A DNA stretch of 15,019 nucleotides, taken from assembly GCA_937952925.1 (NCBI GenBank), contig CALFYA010000192.1, forward strand, positions 1-15,019, read 5' to 3'. Position 1 is the stretch's first letter. Each line of letters starts with the position of its first letter. Below are positions 1 through 7,549 of this stretch, piece by piece. Both the position numbers and the translations under genes were made by a program. A model generated the notes under the pieces. The model did not search any database and was not told the DNA's origin. It saw only the letters and a list, made by a program, of their open reading frames with translations. The DNA comes from an uncultured Moraxellaceae bacterium (lineage in GTDB: Bacteria; Pseudomonadota; Gammaproteobacteria; Pseudomonadales; Moraxellaceae).

Positions 1-781
1 GCACGGGCTGACTCAACTGATCAATCAAGGCCTGACGAATGGCATCTACATCTGGCGCGATTTGAGCACGCGCATTTTGCACAATTGGAATGTCAGGATG
101 ATGAAACGGCGTATTTTGCAACAGTTCGGCCAGCTCAATCGCCGCAGGCTGCATCAGTGAGCAATGCGATGGCACACTGACCGGTAACGAGAGGGCTTTG
201 CCCCCAGCCGCTTTGACCGCCACTGTCGCCGCGTGTACCGCAGCCTGATGACCAGCAATCACCACTTGTCCAGCAGAATTGAAGTTGGCCGCTTCGACCA
301 CAGCATCAGGTCGACTGATCTCTAGGCACAACGCAATCACTTTGTCATCGTCCAGACCAAGCACAGCGGCCATCGCTCCTGTACCCGCGGGTACCGCCGC
401 TTGCATCAGTTGCCCGCGACGATGTACCAACCGTACCGCATCACTGAGCGACAAGACATTGGCCGCCACCAAGGCGCTGTACTCACCCAAAGAATGTCCT
501 GCCAGCAACTGCGGTTGCACACCACCCAACTCTTGCCACAAACGCCACAATGCCACACTGACGGTGAGTAAAATCGGTTGGGTAAATTCAGTTTGATCCA
601 AACGTGGATCATTGCCCTGTGCAATCTGCCACAAGTCCAGTGACAAGGCGTCTTGGGCTTCGGCAAAGGTTTGACCAATCAAATGAAACTGTTCGGCCAG
701 CTCAGCGAGCATACCGTTTTTTTGTGAGCCTTGGCCGGTAAAGACCACAGCGGTTTTGGCAAAAGACGATGCCGTATTCAT
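1..781 (-). CDS. fabD: Malonyl-CoA:ACP transacylase FabD (C-terminus cut off)
   Basis: FabD moves the malonyl group from malonyl-CoA to acyl carrier protein, supplying the extender unit for type II fatty acid synthesis in the cytoplasm. The N-terminus reads MNTASSFAKTAVVFTGQGSQ, the usual FabD opening. The nucleophile elbow GHSLGEYSA puts the catalytic serine at residue 97. An arginine follows in RRGQLMQ (carboxylate binding in the family), and PSHC supplies the catalytic histidine at residue 206. About 260 of the roughly 310 residues expected are present; the rest lies beyond base 1. The ATG overlaps the plsX stop in an ATGA arrangement (779-781 with 778-780), so translation is probably coupled. 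The plsX-fabD order is the standard gammaproteobacterial arrangement. The frame is intact as far as it can be seen. Confidence 0.96.
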   Translation of the reverse strand, partial: MNTASSFAKTAVVFTGQGSQKNGMLAELAEQFHLIGQTFAEAQDALSLDLWQIAQGNDPRLDQTEFTQPILLTVSVALWRLWQELGGVQPQLLAGHSLGEYSALVAANVLSLSDAVRLVHRRGQLMQAAVPAGTGAMAAVLGLDDDKVIALCLEISRPDAVVEAANFNSAGQVVIAGHQAAVHAATVAVKAAGGKALSLPVSVPSHCSLMQPAAIELAELLQNTPFHHPDIPIVQNARAQIAPDVDAIRQALIDQLSQPV

Positions 782-1776
782 AAATCACGTCCAGCTTGAA
801 TCATGGCGGGGATATCATGCTTGGCCGCACGGATGGCGACCTCTAAAGCATTGGTAAAGCTATCTTGATTGGCACTGCCGTGACTTTTGATGACGGTTCC
901 GGTTAATCCGACCAAAGGTGCACCATTGTGGCGAGCCGGATCAAGCCGTTTTTTCATGCGCTGCAGCACCGGCATGGCGATCAGTGCCATCAATTTGGTC
1001 AGGATATTTTGTGAAAATTCGAGCTTGATGGTGTCACCAATCATTTTGGCGACCCCTTCGGCAGTTTTGAGCGCAATATTGCCATGTAGTCCATCACAGA
1101 CCACCACATCGGCTTGGTGCTCAAAAATCCCTGTTCCTTCAATATAACCCACATAATTCATACTGCTGGCTTTGAGCAGTGCATTGGCAGCCTTGATGGT
1201 GTCATTACCTTTGATTTCTTCTTCGCCAATATTAAGTAGCGCAATACGCGGCTGTGTCATACCCGTCAACGCGGATACCACCAAATGCCCCATACGGGCA
1301 AATTGCAACAAATGCTCTGCTGAAGCATCCACGTTGGCGCCCAAATCCAGCATATAGCACACGCCTTGACGGGTCGGCATCGCACTCATAATCGCAGGGC
1401 GTTCAATGCCTTCACAGGTTTTGAGGATCATGCGACCCAAGGCCATTAGCGCACCGGTATTGCCTGCACTAATACACACATCGGCCTGTTGTTTTTTGAC
1501 TGCTTCGATGCAAAGGCGCATCGATGATTGGCGTTTTTGTCGGAGGGCGACTTGTAGCGAGTCATCCATCGTCACCATTTCGGTGGTGTGATGAACCTGT
1601 AAGCGTGATGCAAGGGCTTCGGGGAGAGATTTGAGATGTGGGCTGATCTGAGTTTGATCGCCATACAACAATACAGACATCGCAGGATGACGCTGTAAAA
1701 CCGTCAGCACTGCCGGAACAGTAACACGGGGACCGAAGTCCCCGCCCATGGCATCGACTGCAAGCCGAATGACCAT
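778..1776 (-). CDS. plsX: Phosphate acyltransferase PlsX
   Basis: PlsX converts acyl-ACP and phosphate to acyl-phosphate, the acyl donor used by PlsY to make lysophosphatidate. It is a soluble enzyme that associates with the membrane and links fatty acid synthesis to phospholipid synthesis. The 332-residue product has normal family length, begins MVIRLAVDAMGGDFGP (the hallmark N-terminus) and carries the conserved ISAGNTGALMALG segment. A later GLVGNIALK-type segment appears here as GLHGNIALKTAEG. The start lies 25 bases after the rpmF stop and no strong Shine-Dalgarno sequence is visible, so translation may depend on coupling with rpmF. The stop overlaps the fabD start. It is the third gene of the yceD-rpmF-plsX-fabD operon. 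Confidence 0.97.
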   Translation of the reverse strand: MVIRLAVDAMGGDFGPRVTVPAVLTVLQRHPAMSVLLYGDQTQISPHLKSLPEALASRLQVHHTTEMVTMDDSLQVALRQKRQSSMRLCIEAVKKQQADVCISAGNTGALMALGRMILKTCEGIERPAIMSAMPTRQGVCYMLDLGANVDASAEHLLQFARMGHLVVSALTGMTQPRIALLNIGEEEIKGNDTIKAANALLKASSMNYVGYIEGTGIFEHQADVVVCDGLHGNIALKTAEGVAKMIGDTIKLEFSQNILTKLMALIAMPVLQRMKKRLDPARHNGAPLVGLTGTVIKSHGSANQDSFTNALEVAIRAAKHDIPAMIQAGRDL

Positions 1777-1801
1777 GATGTCATCTACCGCTCAAGAAGA
1801 A

Positions 1802-1987
1802 TTATTCTTCGACAGCAGCAACGGCAAACAGTTGACGACCACGATAGAAACCGTCTTTGGTCACGTGGTGACGCAGGTGGGTTTCACCGGTGGTTTTGTC
1901 GATTGACAGGGTGCTGCCAACGAGGGCATCGTGCGAACGGCGCATGTCGCGCTTAGAACGGCTTTTGCGGTTTTGCTGAACGGCCAT
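1802..1987 (-). CDS. rpmF: 50S ribosomal protein L32
   Basis: L32 is a small protein of the large ribosomal subunit. The product has 61 residues and opens MAVQQNRKSRSKRDMRRSHD, the classic L32 N-terminus, ending in the FYRGRQLF segment. It has no cysteines, so it is the non-zinc-ribbon form of L32. The frame is open to an ATG six codons further upstream, but the ATG at 1987 is chosen because AAGGAG lies a good distance before it and because MAVQQ is the family start. It lies between yceD and plsX, as in most gammaproteobacteria. Confidence 0.98.
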   Translation of the reverse strand: MAVQQNRKSRSKRDMRRSHDALVGSTLSIDKTTGETHLRHHVTKDGFYRGRQLFAVAAVEE

Positions 1988-2065
1988 GAGAGGCTCCTTA
2001 GTCACAAAGTCCGACGGCCAGTCAGCTGAACCGTCTTGCTTAACAATTACTCAAGCGCGATTGGC

Positions 2066-2617
2066 TTAAGAATCCAACCGTTGTTTGAGGCTGGCCAACA
2101 CACTAAACGGATTGTCACGTTCGGCAGGCTCATCCTCAATCTCGACGACTGGCACCGCGTAATCACAATGATCATGGCGTGGTGCAAGTGGCAAAGACAA
2201 CAACAATTCATCTTCAAGCAAAGCCAAGAGATCAATGAGGTCGGAGTCAGCTTCCCCATGTACCACTTGTTCTTCACTTAAAATCACAAAATCAGCATCC
2301 TCATCCAAACGCTCAGCGTACTTGGCATCGGACAACAGCACCAAGTCCACATCAGTGTCGATGGTGGCATCAACGGCCTCCAAACAACGCTGACAGGTCA
2401 ACGGCACTGTCGTGACCAAACTGGCCTGCAATCGTGCAAACCGTCGTTCGTCGAGAAACAGACGACAGTCAACTTGCACACCAAGCGATGAATCGCTGGA
2501 TGCAGCCTCAGAAGCAATTCGTGGGAATCGGGTCAGCGGTAAACGGCCTGACCACGAAAAACCTTGCTCTGCCCATTTGAACGGCTCAATCTGCGCCGGA
2601 AAGGTATTTGCTGACAT
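2066..2617 (-). CDS. yceD: YceD family protein (DUF177), 23S rRNA accumulation factor
   Basis: The 183-residue product belongs to the YceD/DUF177 family, encoded just upstream of rpmF in most bacteria. In E. coli and plants members are reported to be needed for normal 23S rRNA accumulation; the biochemical mechanism is not settled. The family CxxC motif is present as TCQRC (C75, C78), followed by an acidic region, the LPLAPRHDHC segment, and the conserved tail NPFSVLASLK. The N-terminal MSANTFPAQIEPFKWAEQG also looks typical for Moraxellaceae. It starts only 12 bases after a near-consensus -10 box and has no visible ribosome binding site. It is the first gene of the yceD-rpmF-plsX-fabD operon. 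A 78-base gap separates it from rpmF. Confidence 0.93.
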   Translation of the reverse strand: MSANTFPAQIEPFKWAEQGFSWSGRLPLTRFPRIASEAASSDSSLGVQVDCRLFLDERRFARLQASLVTTVPLTCQRCLEAVDATIDTDVDLVLLSDAKYAERLDEDADFVILSEEQVVHGEADSDLIDLLALLEDELLLSLPLAPRHDHCDYAVPVVEIEDEPAERDNPFSVLASLKQRLDS

Positions 2618-2629
2618 AATAGGGCGTGG

Positions 2630-2658
2630 ATTCTACAAAGTTGCGGGGAATGTGTCAA
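2630..2658 (-). promoter_or_regulatory. Sigma-70 promoter of the yceD-rpmF-plsX-fabD operon
   Basis: On the minus strand a perfect -35 box TTGACA (2653-2658) is followed by a 17-base spacer and the -10 box TAGAAT (2630-2635; five of six match TATAAT). The yceD ATG begins 12 bases after the -10 box. A transcript starting at the usual distance would carry only about 5-7 bases before the start codon. Confidence 0.82.
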
Positions 2659-2829
2659 AGCATAGAAGGCTTTTTGACAAAAATCATGTGTTGTTTATCC
2701 AACAGCCGATTTTTTTCTGGATCGATTGTCGTTGACGACTGCCACATGCGCTCGATGACCGCCCAAGCCAAATGTGTAGGAATCATTGATCTTACAGTCT
2801 TTTTACACCAAATTCACACAGGAAAGTCG

Positions 2830-2858
2830 CTGACGAACGGCGTTATCTCGCCTACACT
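2830..2858 (+). promoter_or_regulatory. Candidate promoter of yciO
   Basis: CTGACG (2830-2835) and TACACT (2853-2858) each match the sigma-70 boxes at four of six positions and are separated by the ideal 17 bases. A start near 2865 would leave about 27 bases before the yciO ATG at 2892. The rest of the 274-base gap between yceD and yciO shows no further gene. This is a moderate-quality match, weaker than the yceD promoter. Confidence 0.42.
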
Positions 2859-2891
2859 GAATCATCTTTTGACCAGATGGGACGCACAAGC

Positions 2892-3515
2892 ATGTTACAT
2901 CTACGGGTGCATCCCGATAACCCACAAGCGCGCTTGATACGACAAGCGGCTGAGCGTATCCGCCAAGGTGAGATTGTGGTGTATCCCACCGACACCGCCT
3001 ACGCGCTCGGCTGTCATTTGGGCGATAAAGGCGCGCTCGAACGCATCGCACGGATTCGCAGACTCACCGCCCAACACCAATATACCCTGCTGTGTCGTGA
3101 TTTATCCGAAATCGCCACCTATGCACGGGTCAGCAACAGCATGTATCGTCTGCTCAAAGCGCATACGCCGTCGGTGTGTACCTTTATTCTGCCTGCCACC
3201 AGCGAAGTGCCGCGCCGCCTGATGCACCCCAAGAAAAAAACCATCGGGATTCGAGTCCCCACCCATCCGGTCTGTCAGGCCTTGCTGGCCGAATTGGGTG
3301 AACCCATGCTGACCAGCACCTTGCTGCTGCCTGAGCATGAACTGCCTATGGATGATCCCGAGGAGATTGAACTGGCGATTGGCAAACAAATTGACGTATT
3401 GCTTGATGCAGGTTTGTGTACACGTGGCCTGACCACTATCGTCGATTTGTCGGGTGACGATCCGGTGTTACTTCGACAAGGCATGTGTGATGTGTCTACC
3501 ATTATTGGCGAATAA
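2892..3515 (+). CDS. yciO: YciO, Sua5/YrdC/TsaC-like protein
   Basis: The 207-residue product has the YrdC fold, as do the enzymes (TsaC, Sua5) that make threonylcarbamoyl-AMP for the t6A tRNA modification. It matches the YciO branch specifically: HPDNPQARLI at 7-16, YPTDTAYALGC at 31-41, the YTLLCRDLSE stretch, EVPRRLMHPKKKTIG, and DVSTIIGE at the end. The true cellular role of YciO is unsettled; it should not be assumed to be the t6A enzyme. The ATG at 2892 is preferred to one 15 bases upstream because the family begins a few residues before HPDNP. Neither ATG has a strong ribosome binding site. No clear terminator separates it from trpS 182 bases downstream, so some read-through is possible. 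Confidence 0.9.
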   Translation: MLHLRVHPDNPQARLIRQAAERIRQGEIVVYPTDTAYALGCHLGDKGALERIARIRRLTAQHQYTLLCRDLSEIATYARVSNSMYRLLKAHTPSVCTFILPATSEVPRRLMHPKKKTIGIRVPTHPVCQALLAELGEPMLTSTLLLPEHELPMDDPEEIELAIGKQIDVLLDAGLCTRGLTTIVDLSGDDPVLLRQGMCDVSTIIGE

Positions 3516-3653
3516 TTCATCTGTTGCACCAACTCCCCCACCAATAGCCATGACATCATCCTGATATCGCCCTCAAAAAGGTGTTTTTCCGTTAAATCTT
3601 TAGTCTAACTGCTGTGACTTTCGACAGTTGGTCGGCCTGATCTGAATGGCTTT

Positions 3654-3662
3654 TGTTATACT
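3654..3662 (+). promoter_or_regulatory. Extended -10 promoter of trpS-scpA-scpB-rluB
   Basis: TG-T-TATACT forms an extended -10 element: TG at 3654-3655 one base before TATACT (3657-3662), which matches TATAAT at five of six positions. No good -35 box lies at the right distance, as is usual for extended -10 promoters. Transcription would start near 3669, giving a leader of about 29 bases before the trpS ATG. No leader peptide or T-box-like structure is seen in the preceding gap. Confidence 0.58.
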
Positions 3663-3697
3663 CGCGCCCACACCCTGTCAAAAGTGGACAACGGTTC

Positions 3698-4909
3698 ATG
3701 TCAACATCTCGCGTCTTATCAGGTATGCGCCCAACCGGATGGCTACATCTCGGTCATTATCATGGCGTGCTCGAAAACTGGGTCAAATTACAACACCAAC
3801 ATGACTGCTATTTTTTTGTCGCCGATTGGCATGCATTGACCACGCACTATGATGATCCACGCGCCCTTGCCGGACATACCCGCGATATGGTGATTGATTG
3901 GCTGGCGGCGGGTGTTGATCCAAGCAAAGCCACGATTTTTGTGCAGTCGGATATGCCCGAGCATGCCGAATTGCATGTGTTGTTGTCGATGGGTACCCCG
4001 CTGTCTTGGCTGGAGCGTGTGCCAACCTACAAAGATCAGCAAGAAAAACTCAAAGAAAAAGACCTCGCCACTTATGGCTTTTTGGGTTATCCGTTGCTGC
4101 AAAGCGCCGATATTTTGCTGTACCGCGCCGATAAAGTCCCTGTCGGTGCTGATCAAGTCGCTCACGTGGAGCTGACCCGTGAAGTGGCACGTCGTTTTAA
4201 TCATTTGTATGGTCGTGAGTTTGATGCTGCTGAGCGATTGGCAGCAGCGATTGCCAAGCTCGACAAAGACACCGGCAAAAAATATCAGCGCATGGCGAAA
4301 AAATACCAAGAGCAAGGCGATGCCGATTCGCTCAAATATGGTCGGATTTTGGTCGAGCAACAAACCCAACTGAGCGCCGAAGACCGTGAGCGACTGCTTG
4401 GTGGCTTGGATGGCTCGGGTCGTACTATTTTGCCCGAACCACAAGCCCTACTGACTGAAGCGAGCAAAATGCCCGGTTTGGACGGGCAGAAAATGTCGAA
4501 GTCGTATGGCAACACCATTAGCCTGCGCGAATCGCCCGACAGCGTGCGCGACAAGCTACGCAAAATGCCCACCGACCCTGCGCGGATTCGCCGTACCGAT
4601 GCGGGCAACCCAAAACACTGCCCTGTCTGGCAACTGCATGAGGTGTACACCGATCAAGCGACGCATGATTGGGTACAACAAGGCTGTACCAGTGCAGCGA
4701 TTGGCTGTATCGAATGCAAACAACCCGTGATTGATGCGATCAATCAGATGCTGGTGCCGATGCGTGAGCGTGCCGCACAGTTTGAGCAAGACCCTGAACT
4801 GCTCAACCGGATTTTGCGTGAAGGGGCTGAACGCGCCCGTGTGACCGCGCGGGAGACCTTGCATGATGTGCGTCAAGCGATGGGCTTGATTGGTTCATGG
4901 GCGCAATAA
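3698..4909 (+). CDS. trpS: Tryptophanyl-tRNA synthetase
   Basis: TrpS is a class I aminoacyl-tRNA synthetase that charges tRNA(Trp) with tryptophan in the cytoplasm. The HIGH signature appears as HLGH at residues 17-20 within GMRPTGWLHLGHYHG, and the KMSKS signature is exact at 265-269. The product is 403 residues against about 334 in E. coli. The extra length is largely an insertion of roughly 70 residues, from about residue 174, rich in lysine and glutamate, just ahead of the KMSKS loop; longer TrpS proteins of this kind occur in Pseudomonas relatives. The ATG at 3698 is chosen over one 45 bases upstream because MSTSRVLSGMRPTG matches the family start and the upstream ATG would overlap the promoter. 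Its end overlaps scpA by 13 bases. Confidence 0.96.
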   Translation: MSTSRVLSGMRPTGWLHLGHYHGVLENWVKLQHQHDCYFFVADWHALTTHYDDPRALAGHTRDMVIDWLAAGVDPSKATIFVQSDMPEHAELHVLLSMGTPLSWLERVPTYKDQQEKLKEKDLATYGFLGYPLLQSADILLYRADKVPVGADQVAHVELTREVARRFNHLYGREFDAAERLAAAIAKLDKDTGKKYQRMAKKYQEQGDADSLKYGRILVEQQTQLSAEDRERLLGGLDGSGRTILPEPQALLTEASKMPGLDGQKMSKSYGNTISLRESPDSVRDKLRKMPTDPARIRRTDAGNPKHCPVWQLHEVYTDQATHDWVQQGCTSAAIGCIECKQPVIDAINQMLVPMRERAAQFEQDPELLNRILREGAERARVTARETLHDVRQAMGLIGSWAQ

Positions 4910-5706
4910 CGGCAACTGACCCGCACCACGCTCAAGCCCTCCGCGCACGCGTTGAATCGGAGTGGTTTGAGCATCTACCGGAAGACTTATATGTGCCTCC
5001 GGAAGCCTTTGCCATCTTGCTTGAGCGCTTTGAAGGGCCATTGGATTTTTTGCTGTATTTGGTACGCAAAAACGGCTTTGATTTGCGCCATCTCGACATT
5101 GCCCCGATTGCGAGCCAATACATCAGTTATATCCAAGTGATGCAAACCTTGGATGTGGAGCTGGCGGCGGATTATTTGGTGATGGCGGCTTTACTTGCTG
5201 ATCTAAAATCTAGATTGCTATTGCCCAAACCCAGCAAATTGCAGGTGGAAGACGATCCGCGCCAACAACTGATCGAACGATTAGAGGCTTACGCGGCCAT
5301 CAAGCGCAGTGCAACACAATTGGGTGCACGTTCGGTGCTTGAACGGGATGTGTATTCTGCGCATGCTGATCTGCCATTAGGTGCGCCGGAAGATTGGACT
5401 GGCTTTGATGCGACACTGTTGCAGCAGGCGATGCAAACGTTGCTTGGTCGCCCCAAACCGGTGATTCATGCGATTCAGGCCGAGTCGGTATCACTTGACG
5501 AGCGGATGGACAGCATTCGGGCGACAGTGTGCCAATCGCGGACGCCCTGCCGTTTTGATCAATTGCTCAATCCCTTGCAAGGTCGGATGGGCATTGTGGT
5601 GAGTTTGCTTGCCGTGCTCGAACTTGTTCGACAACAGGTGTTGGTGATTATTGCCGATGGTCAGCCATTGCCACTCACCGTGTGGGGGGCTGAGCATGTC
5701 GCCTGA
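4897..5706 (+). CDS. scpA: Segregation and condensation protein A (kleisin)
   Basis: ScpA is the kleisin subunit that bridges the two heads of the SMC dimer in the chromosome-condensing SMC-ScpAB complex. The 269-residue protein has the N-terminal signature FEGPLDFLLYLVRKNGFDL at 45-63, the helix ADYLVMAALLADLKSRLLLP at 91-110 (SMC neck contact in the family), a variable middle, and a C-terminal winged helix with VVSLLAVLELVRQQ around 220-245. The start is inside trpS with a 13-base overlap and only a weak ribosome binding site, so coupling to trpS translation is likely. About 44 residues precede the FEGPL motif. The stop lies inside scpB (11-base overlap). The smc gene is about 8.6 kb away on the other strand. 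Confidence 0.95.
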   Translation: MGAITATDPHHAQALRARVESEWFEHLPEDLYVPPEAFAILLERFEGPLDFLLYLVRKNGFDLRHLDIAPIASQYISYIQVMQTLDVELAADYLVMAALLADLKSRLLLPKPSKLQVEDDPRQQLIERLEAYAAIKRSATQLGARSVLERDVYSAHADLPLGAPEDWTGFDATLLQQAMQTLLGRPKPVIHAIQAESVSLDERMDSIRATVCQSRTPCRFDQLLNPLQGRMGIVVSLLAVLELVRQQVLVIIADGQPLPLTVWGAEHVA

Positions 5707-6292
5707 GCTTGCGCAACTCAATCACATTGAAGCCGTCCTGTTTGCCAGTGAAGCACCGGTTGCCAGTGTGGTGCTGCGACATTTGTTTGAGCCAGCACTG
5801 ACTCCATCACAATTGTCCGACTGGTTGACAGCATTGGCTGCACGATATGAGCAAACCGCATTAGAATTGGTCGAAACGGCAAGTGGATGGCGCATACAGG
5901 TTCGCGCCATGCATGCGCCGATGTTGTCGCGATTATGGCCTGAGCGTCCACTGCGCCTGTCGCAAGCACTCCTTGAGACCTTGACTGTTATTGCCTACCG
6001 CCAACCCGTCACTCGTGGCGATATCGAACAGATTCGCGGGGTAGCGATCAACAGTCAAATATTGCGTACACTTTTTGAACGACAGTGGATTAGCGAGCGT
6101 GGTCACCGAGAAGTCGCTGGTAAACCGGCACTTTTGGTCACCACTCGGCAGTTTCTTGATGCTTTTGGGCTTCGGTCACTAGCAGAACTGCCGCCACTTG
6201 GCGATACTGTGCAACATTTGCTGCCCCCGTCTGGGGCAATCGCCGAGACTGGCCACTGTGAGCGCGCACAACAAGATTTAAAGCAGAGGTAA
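5696..6292 (+). CDS. scpB: Segregation and condensation protein B
   Basis: ScpB binds the central region of ScpA as a dimer and regulates SMC head engagement. The 198-residue product contains the expected two winged-helix regions: the first from LNHIEAVLFASEAPV, the second with ALLETLTVIAYRQPVTRGDI and RGVAINSQILRTLFERQWI, then GHREVAGKPALLVTT and FGLRSLAELPPLGD, all typical of ScpB. The ATG at 5696 is chosen because GGGGG lies just upstream and the scpA stop overlaps by 11 bases; an in-frame ATG 45 bases upstream lies wholly inside scpA. The gene ends four bases before rluB. Confidence 0.95.
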   Translation: MSPELAQLNHIEAVLFASEAPVASVVLRHLFEPALTPSQLSDWLTALAARYEQTALELVETASGWRIQVRAMHAPMLSRLWPERPLRLSQALLETLTVIAYRQPVTRGDIEQIRGVAINSQILRTLFERQWISERGHREVAGKPALLVTTRQFLDAFGLRSLAELPPLGDTVQHLLPPSGAIAETGHCERAQQDLKQR

Positions 6293-6296
6293 CAAC

Positions 6297-7157
6297 ATGA
6301 GCGAAAAGCTGCAAAAAGTCCTTGCCCGTATGGGTTTAGGATCCCGGCGATACATGGAGGAGGTCATCGCCGCAGGCCGGGTCAGCGTGAATGGTCGCGT
6401 GGCAATGGTGGGTGAGCGCATCGAACCCGGTGATGAGCTACGCATTGATGGCCGCAAGCTCAACTATCAACTCGAAGACCAGATGCGTCGTCGGGTCTTG
6501 GTCTATTACAAACCCGAAGGCGAGATTTGCTCTCGCAATGACCCCGAAGGTCGCCCAACGGTGTTTGATCAGCTGCCGCAAATGTCGAATGACCGCTGGG
6601 TGATGGTCGGTCGTTTGGATATCAACAGTACCGGTTTGCTGCTGTTTACCAATGATGGTGAACTTGCCAACCGCCTGATGCACCCTTCTAGCGAGATTGA
6701 GCGTGAATACGCCGTGCGCGTGATGGGTGAAGTGACCACGGAAGTGCGTCAAACCTTGCTGGCCGGTGTCGAGCTTGAAGATGGCCCTGCCAAGTTTGAA
6801 TCGTTTAGCGAAATTGGCGGTGATGGCATCAACCGCTGGTATCAAGTGGTGGTCAAAGAAGGCCGTAACCGTGAAGTGCGCCGCTTGTTTGAATCGCAAG
6901 GTCTCAAAGTCAGCCGTTTGCTGCGTACTCGCTATGGCACAGTGATTTTGCCGCGTGAATTGCGTACCGGCCGCTGGATCGAACTTGATAAGCTGCAAAT
7001 CGATACCTTGGTGCAAAGCGTCCAGCTCAAGCCACGCGTGGGTACGGGCTTGTTTGGGATGGCTAAACGCCGCGCCGAACGTCAAGTTGAAAACCCACTG
7101 CCCGCCCGCCGTGGGGGATTTTTGCGGCAGCAACGCCGTGATAATCACAAAGCGTGA
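6297..7157 (+). CDS. rluB: 23S rRNA pseudouridine(2605) synthase RluB
   Basis: RluB isomerises a uridine in 23S rRNA helix 93 (U2605 in E. coli numbering) to pseudouridine. The 286-residue product, close to the E. coli length, has an N-terminal S4 RNA-binding domain (residues 1-55, MSEKLQKVLARMGLGSRR) and the RsuA-family catalytic motif GRLDINSTGLLLFTNDG with the catalytic aspartate at 108. The VKEGRNREVRRLFE segment near 195 is also typical. RluE, RluF and RsuA are related, but the S4 domain, the length and the scpB neighbour favour RluB. AGAGG precedes the start and overlaps the scpB stop. The operon ends at a hairpin terminator just downstream. The basic C-terminal tail (RRAERQV, RRGGFLRQQRR) is common in RluB. 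Confidence 0.94.
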   Translation: MSEKLQKVLARMGLGSRRYMEEVIAAGRVSVNGRVAMVGERIEPGDELRIDGRKLNYQLEDQMRRRVLVYYKPEGEICSRNDPEGRPTVFDQLPQMSNDRWVMVGRLDINSTGLLLFTNDGELANRLMHPSSEIEREYAVRVMGEVTTEVRQTLLAGVELEDGPAKFESFSEIGGDGINRWYQVVVKEGRNREVRRLFESQGLKVSRLLRTRYGTVILPRELRTGRWIELDKLQIDTLVQSVQLKPRVGTGLFGMAKRRAERQVENPLPARRGGFLRQQRRDNHKA

Positions 7158-7160
7158 TGG

Positions 7161-7186
7161 AAAAAACCGCCGAAAGGCGGTTTTTA
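7161..7186 (+). terminator. Bidirectional intrinsic terminator after rluB
   Basis: A perfect 10-bp stem, AAAAACCGCC (7162-7171) and its complement (7176-7185), closes on a GAAA tetraloop and is followed on the plus strand by a T run. Read on the minus strand the same hairpin ends in GGCGG followed by six Ts, so it can also stop transcripts arriving from the accessory genes at 7244-8974. Confidence 0.93.
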
Positions 7187-7243
7187 TTTGCAAGTCATCT
7201 CTATTTTAAAAAACTCGAGCGCATCAACACTTGCTGAAGCGAT

Positions 7244-7540
7244 TCAAACTGAAGAAATAATACCCGCTTGCTGGCAAGATGGTTTTGCTTTCTGATCCCA
7301 TTGGTATCCGTGGTAATAATTGATCGGATTCCAGCCCTGCTGATAGACCTGACTTAGTTTCAACGCTACAAAGCACATCATTTTGTGATCCGACCGCTGT
7401 TGTGCATGTGAATAACCAGCTTCCAGCTCATTTTTCACTAATAGATCGGCCTCTTTTTGCTGCCGATCCATTTCTGCGTCAATCGTATTTTGAGTACATC
7501 CCATCAGCATAATGCTAAAGGCGATCCATAACATACGCAT
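7244..7540 (-). CDS. Small predicted lipoprotein, function unknown
   Basis: The 98-residue product is not recognised. It begins MRMLWIAFSIMLMGCTQ, a short lipoprotein signal peptide with a plausible lipobox LMGC, predicting lipid attachment at Cys15 and placement in the cell envelope. The mature part is short, hydrophilic and partly helical (DAEMDRQQKEADLLVKNELEAG), with two further cysteines (MMCFVALK and PSCQQAG) and several aromatic residues. GGAG six bases before the ATG overlaps the TAG stop of the upstream 474-residue gene, with nine bases between the genes, so the two are surely co-transcribed and probably translationally coupled. The rluB hairpin (7161-7186) may terminate this transcript. 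The pairing suggests a joint role, but none can be named. Confidence 0.78.
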   Translation of the reverse strand: MRMLWIAFSIMLMGCTQNTIDAEMDRQQKEADLLVKNELEAGYSHAQQRSDHKMMCFVALKLSQVYQQGWNPINYYHGYQWDQKAKPSCQQAGIISSV

Positions 7541-7549
7541 GTGTTTCTC

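Noticed and set aside
2013..2035. A possible hairpin in the yceD-rpmF gap as an L32 regulatory element
   Set aside because: Only a 5-bp stem with a 13-base loop (GACGG/CCGTC) can be drawn, which is too weak to claim a regulatory structure.
2892..3515. Annotation of yciO as tsaC (t6A synthesis)
   Set aside because: The sequence follows the YciO branch (HPDNP start, EVPRRL and KTIG motifs), which is distinct from TsaC/Sua5.
3557..3600. A terminator after yciO
   Set aside because: The only candidate (AAAAAGGTGTTTTT) is a five-pair A-T stem and would not terminate reliably.
3788..4444. A 218-codon open frame antisense to trpS
   Set aside because: It is fully opposite conserved trpS sequence, has no ribosome binding site or family features, and is best explained as a shadow.
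6438..7193. A 251-codon open frame antisense to rluB
   Set aside because: It lies opposite a firmly identified gene, shows no recognisable domain, and runs back through the rluB terminator; it is a by-product of rluB codon use.
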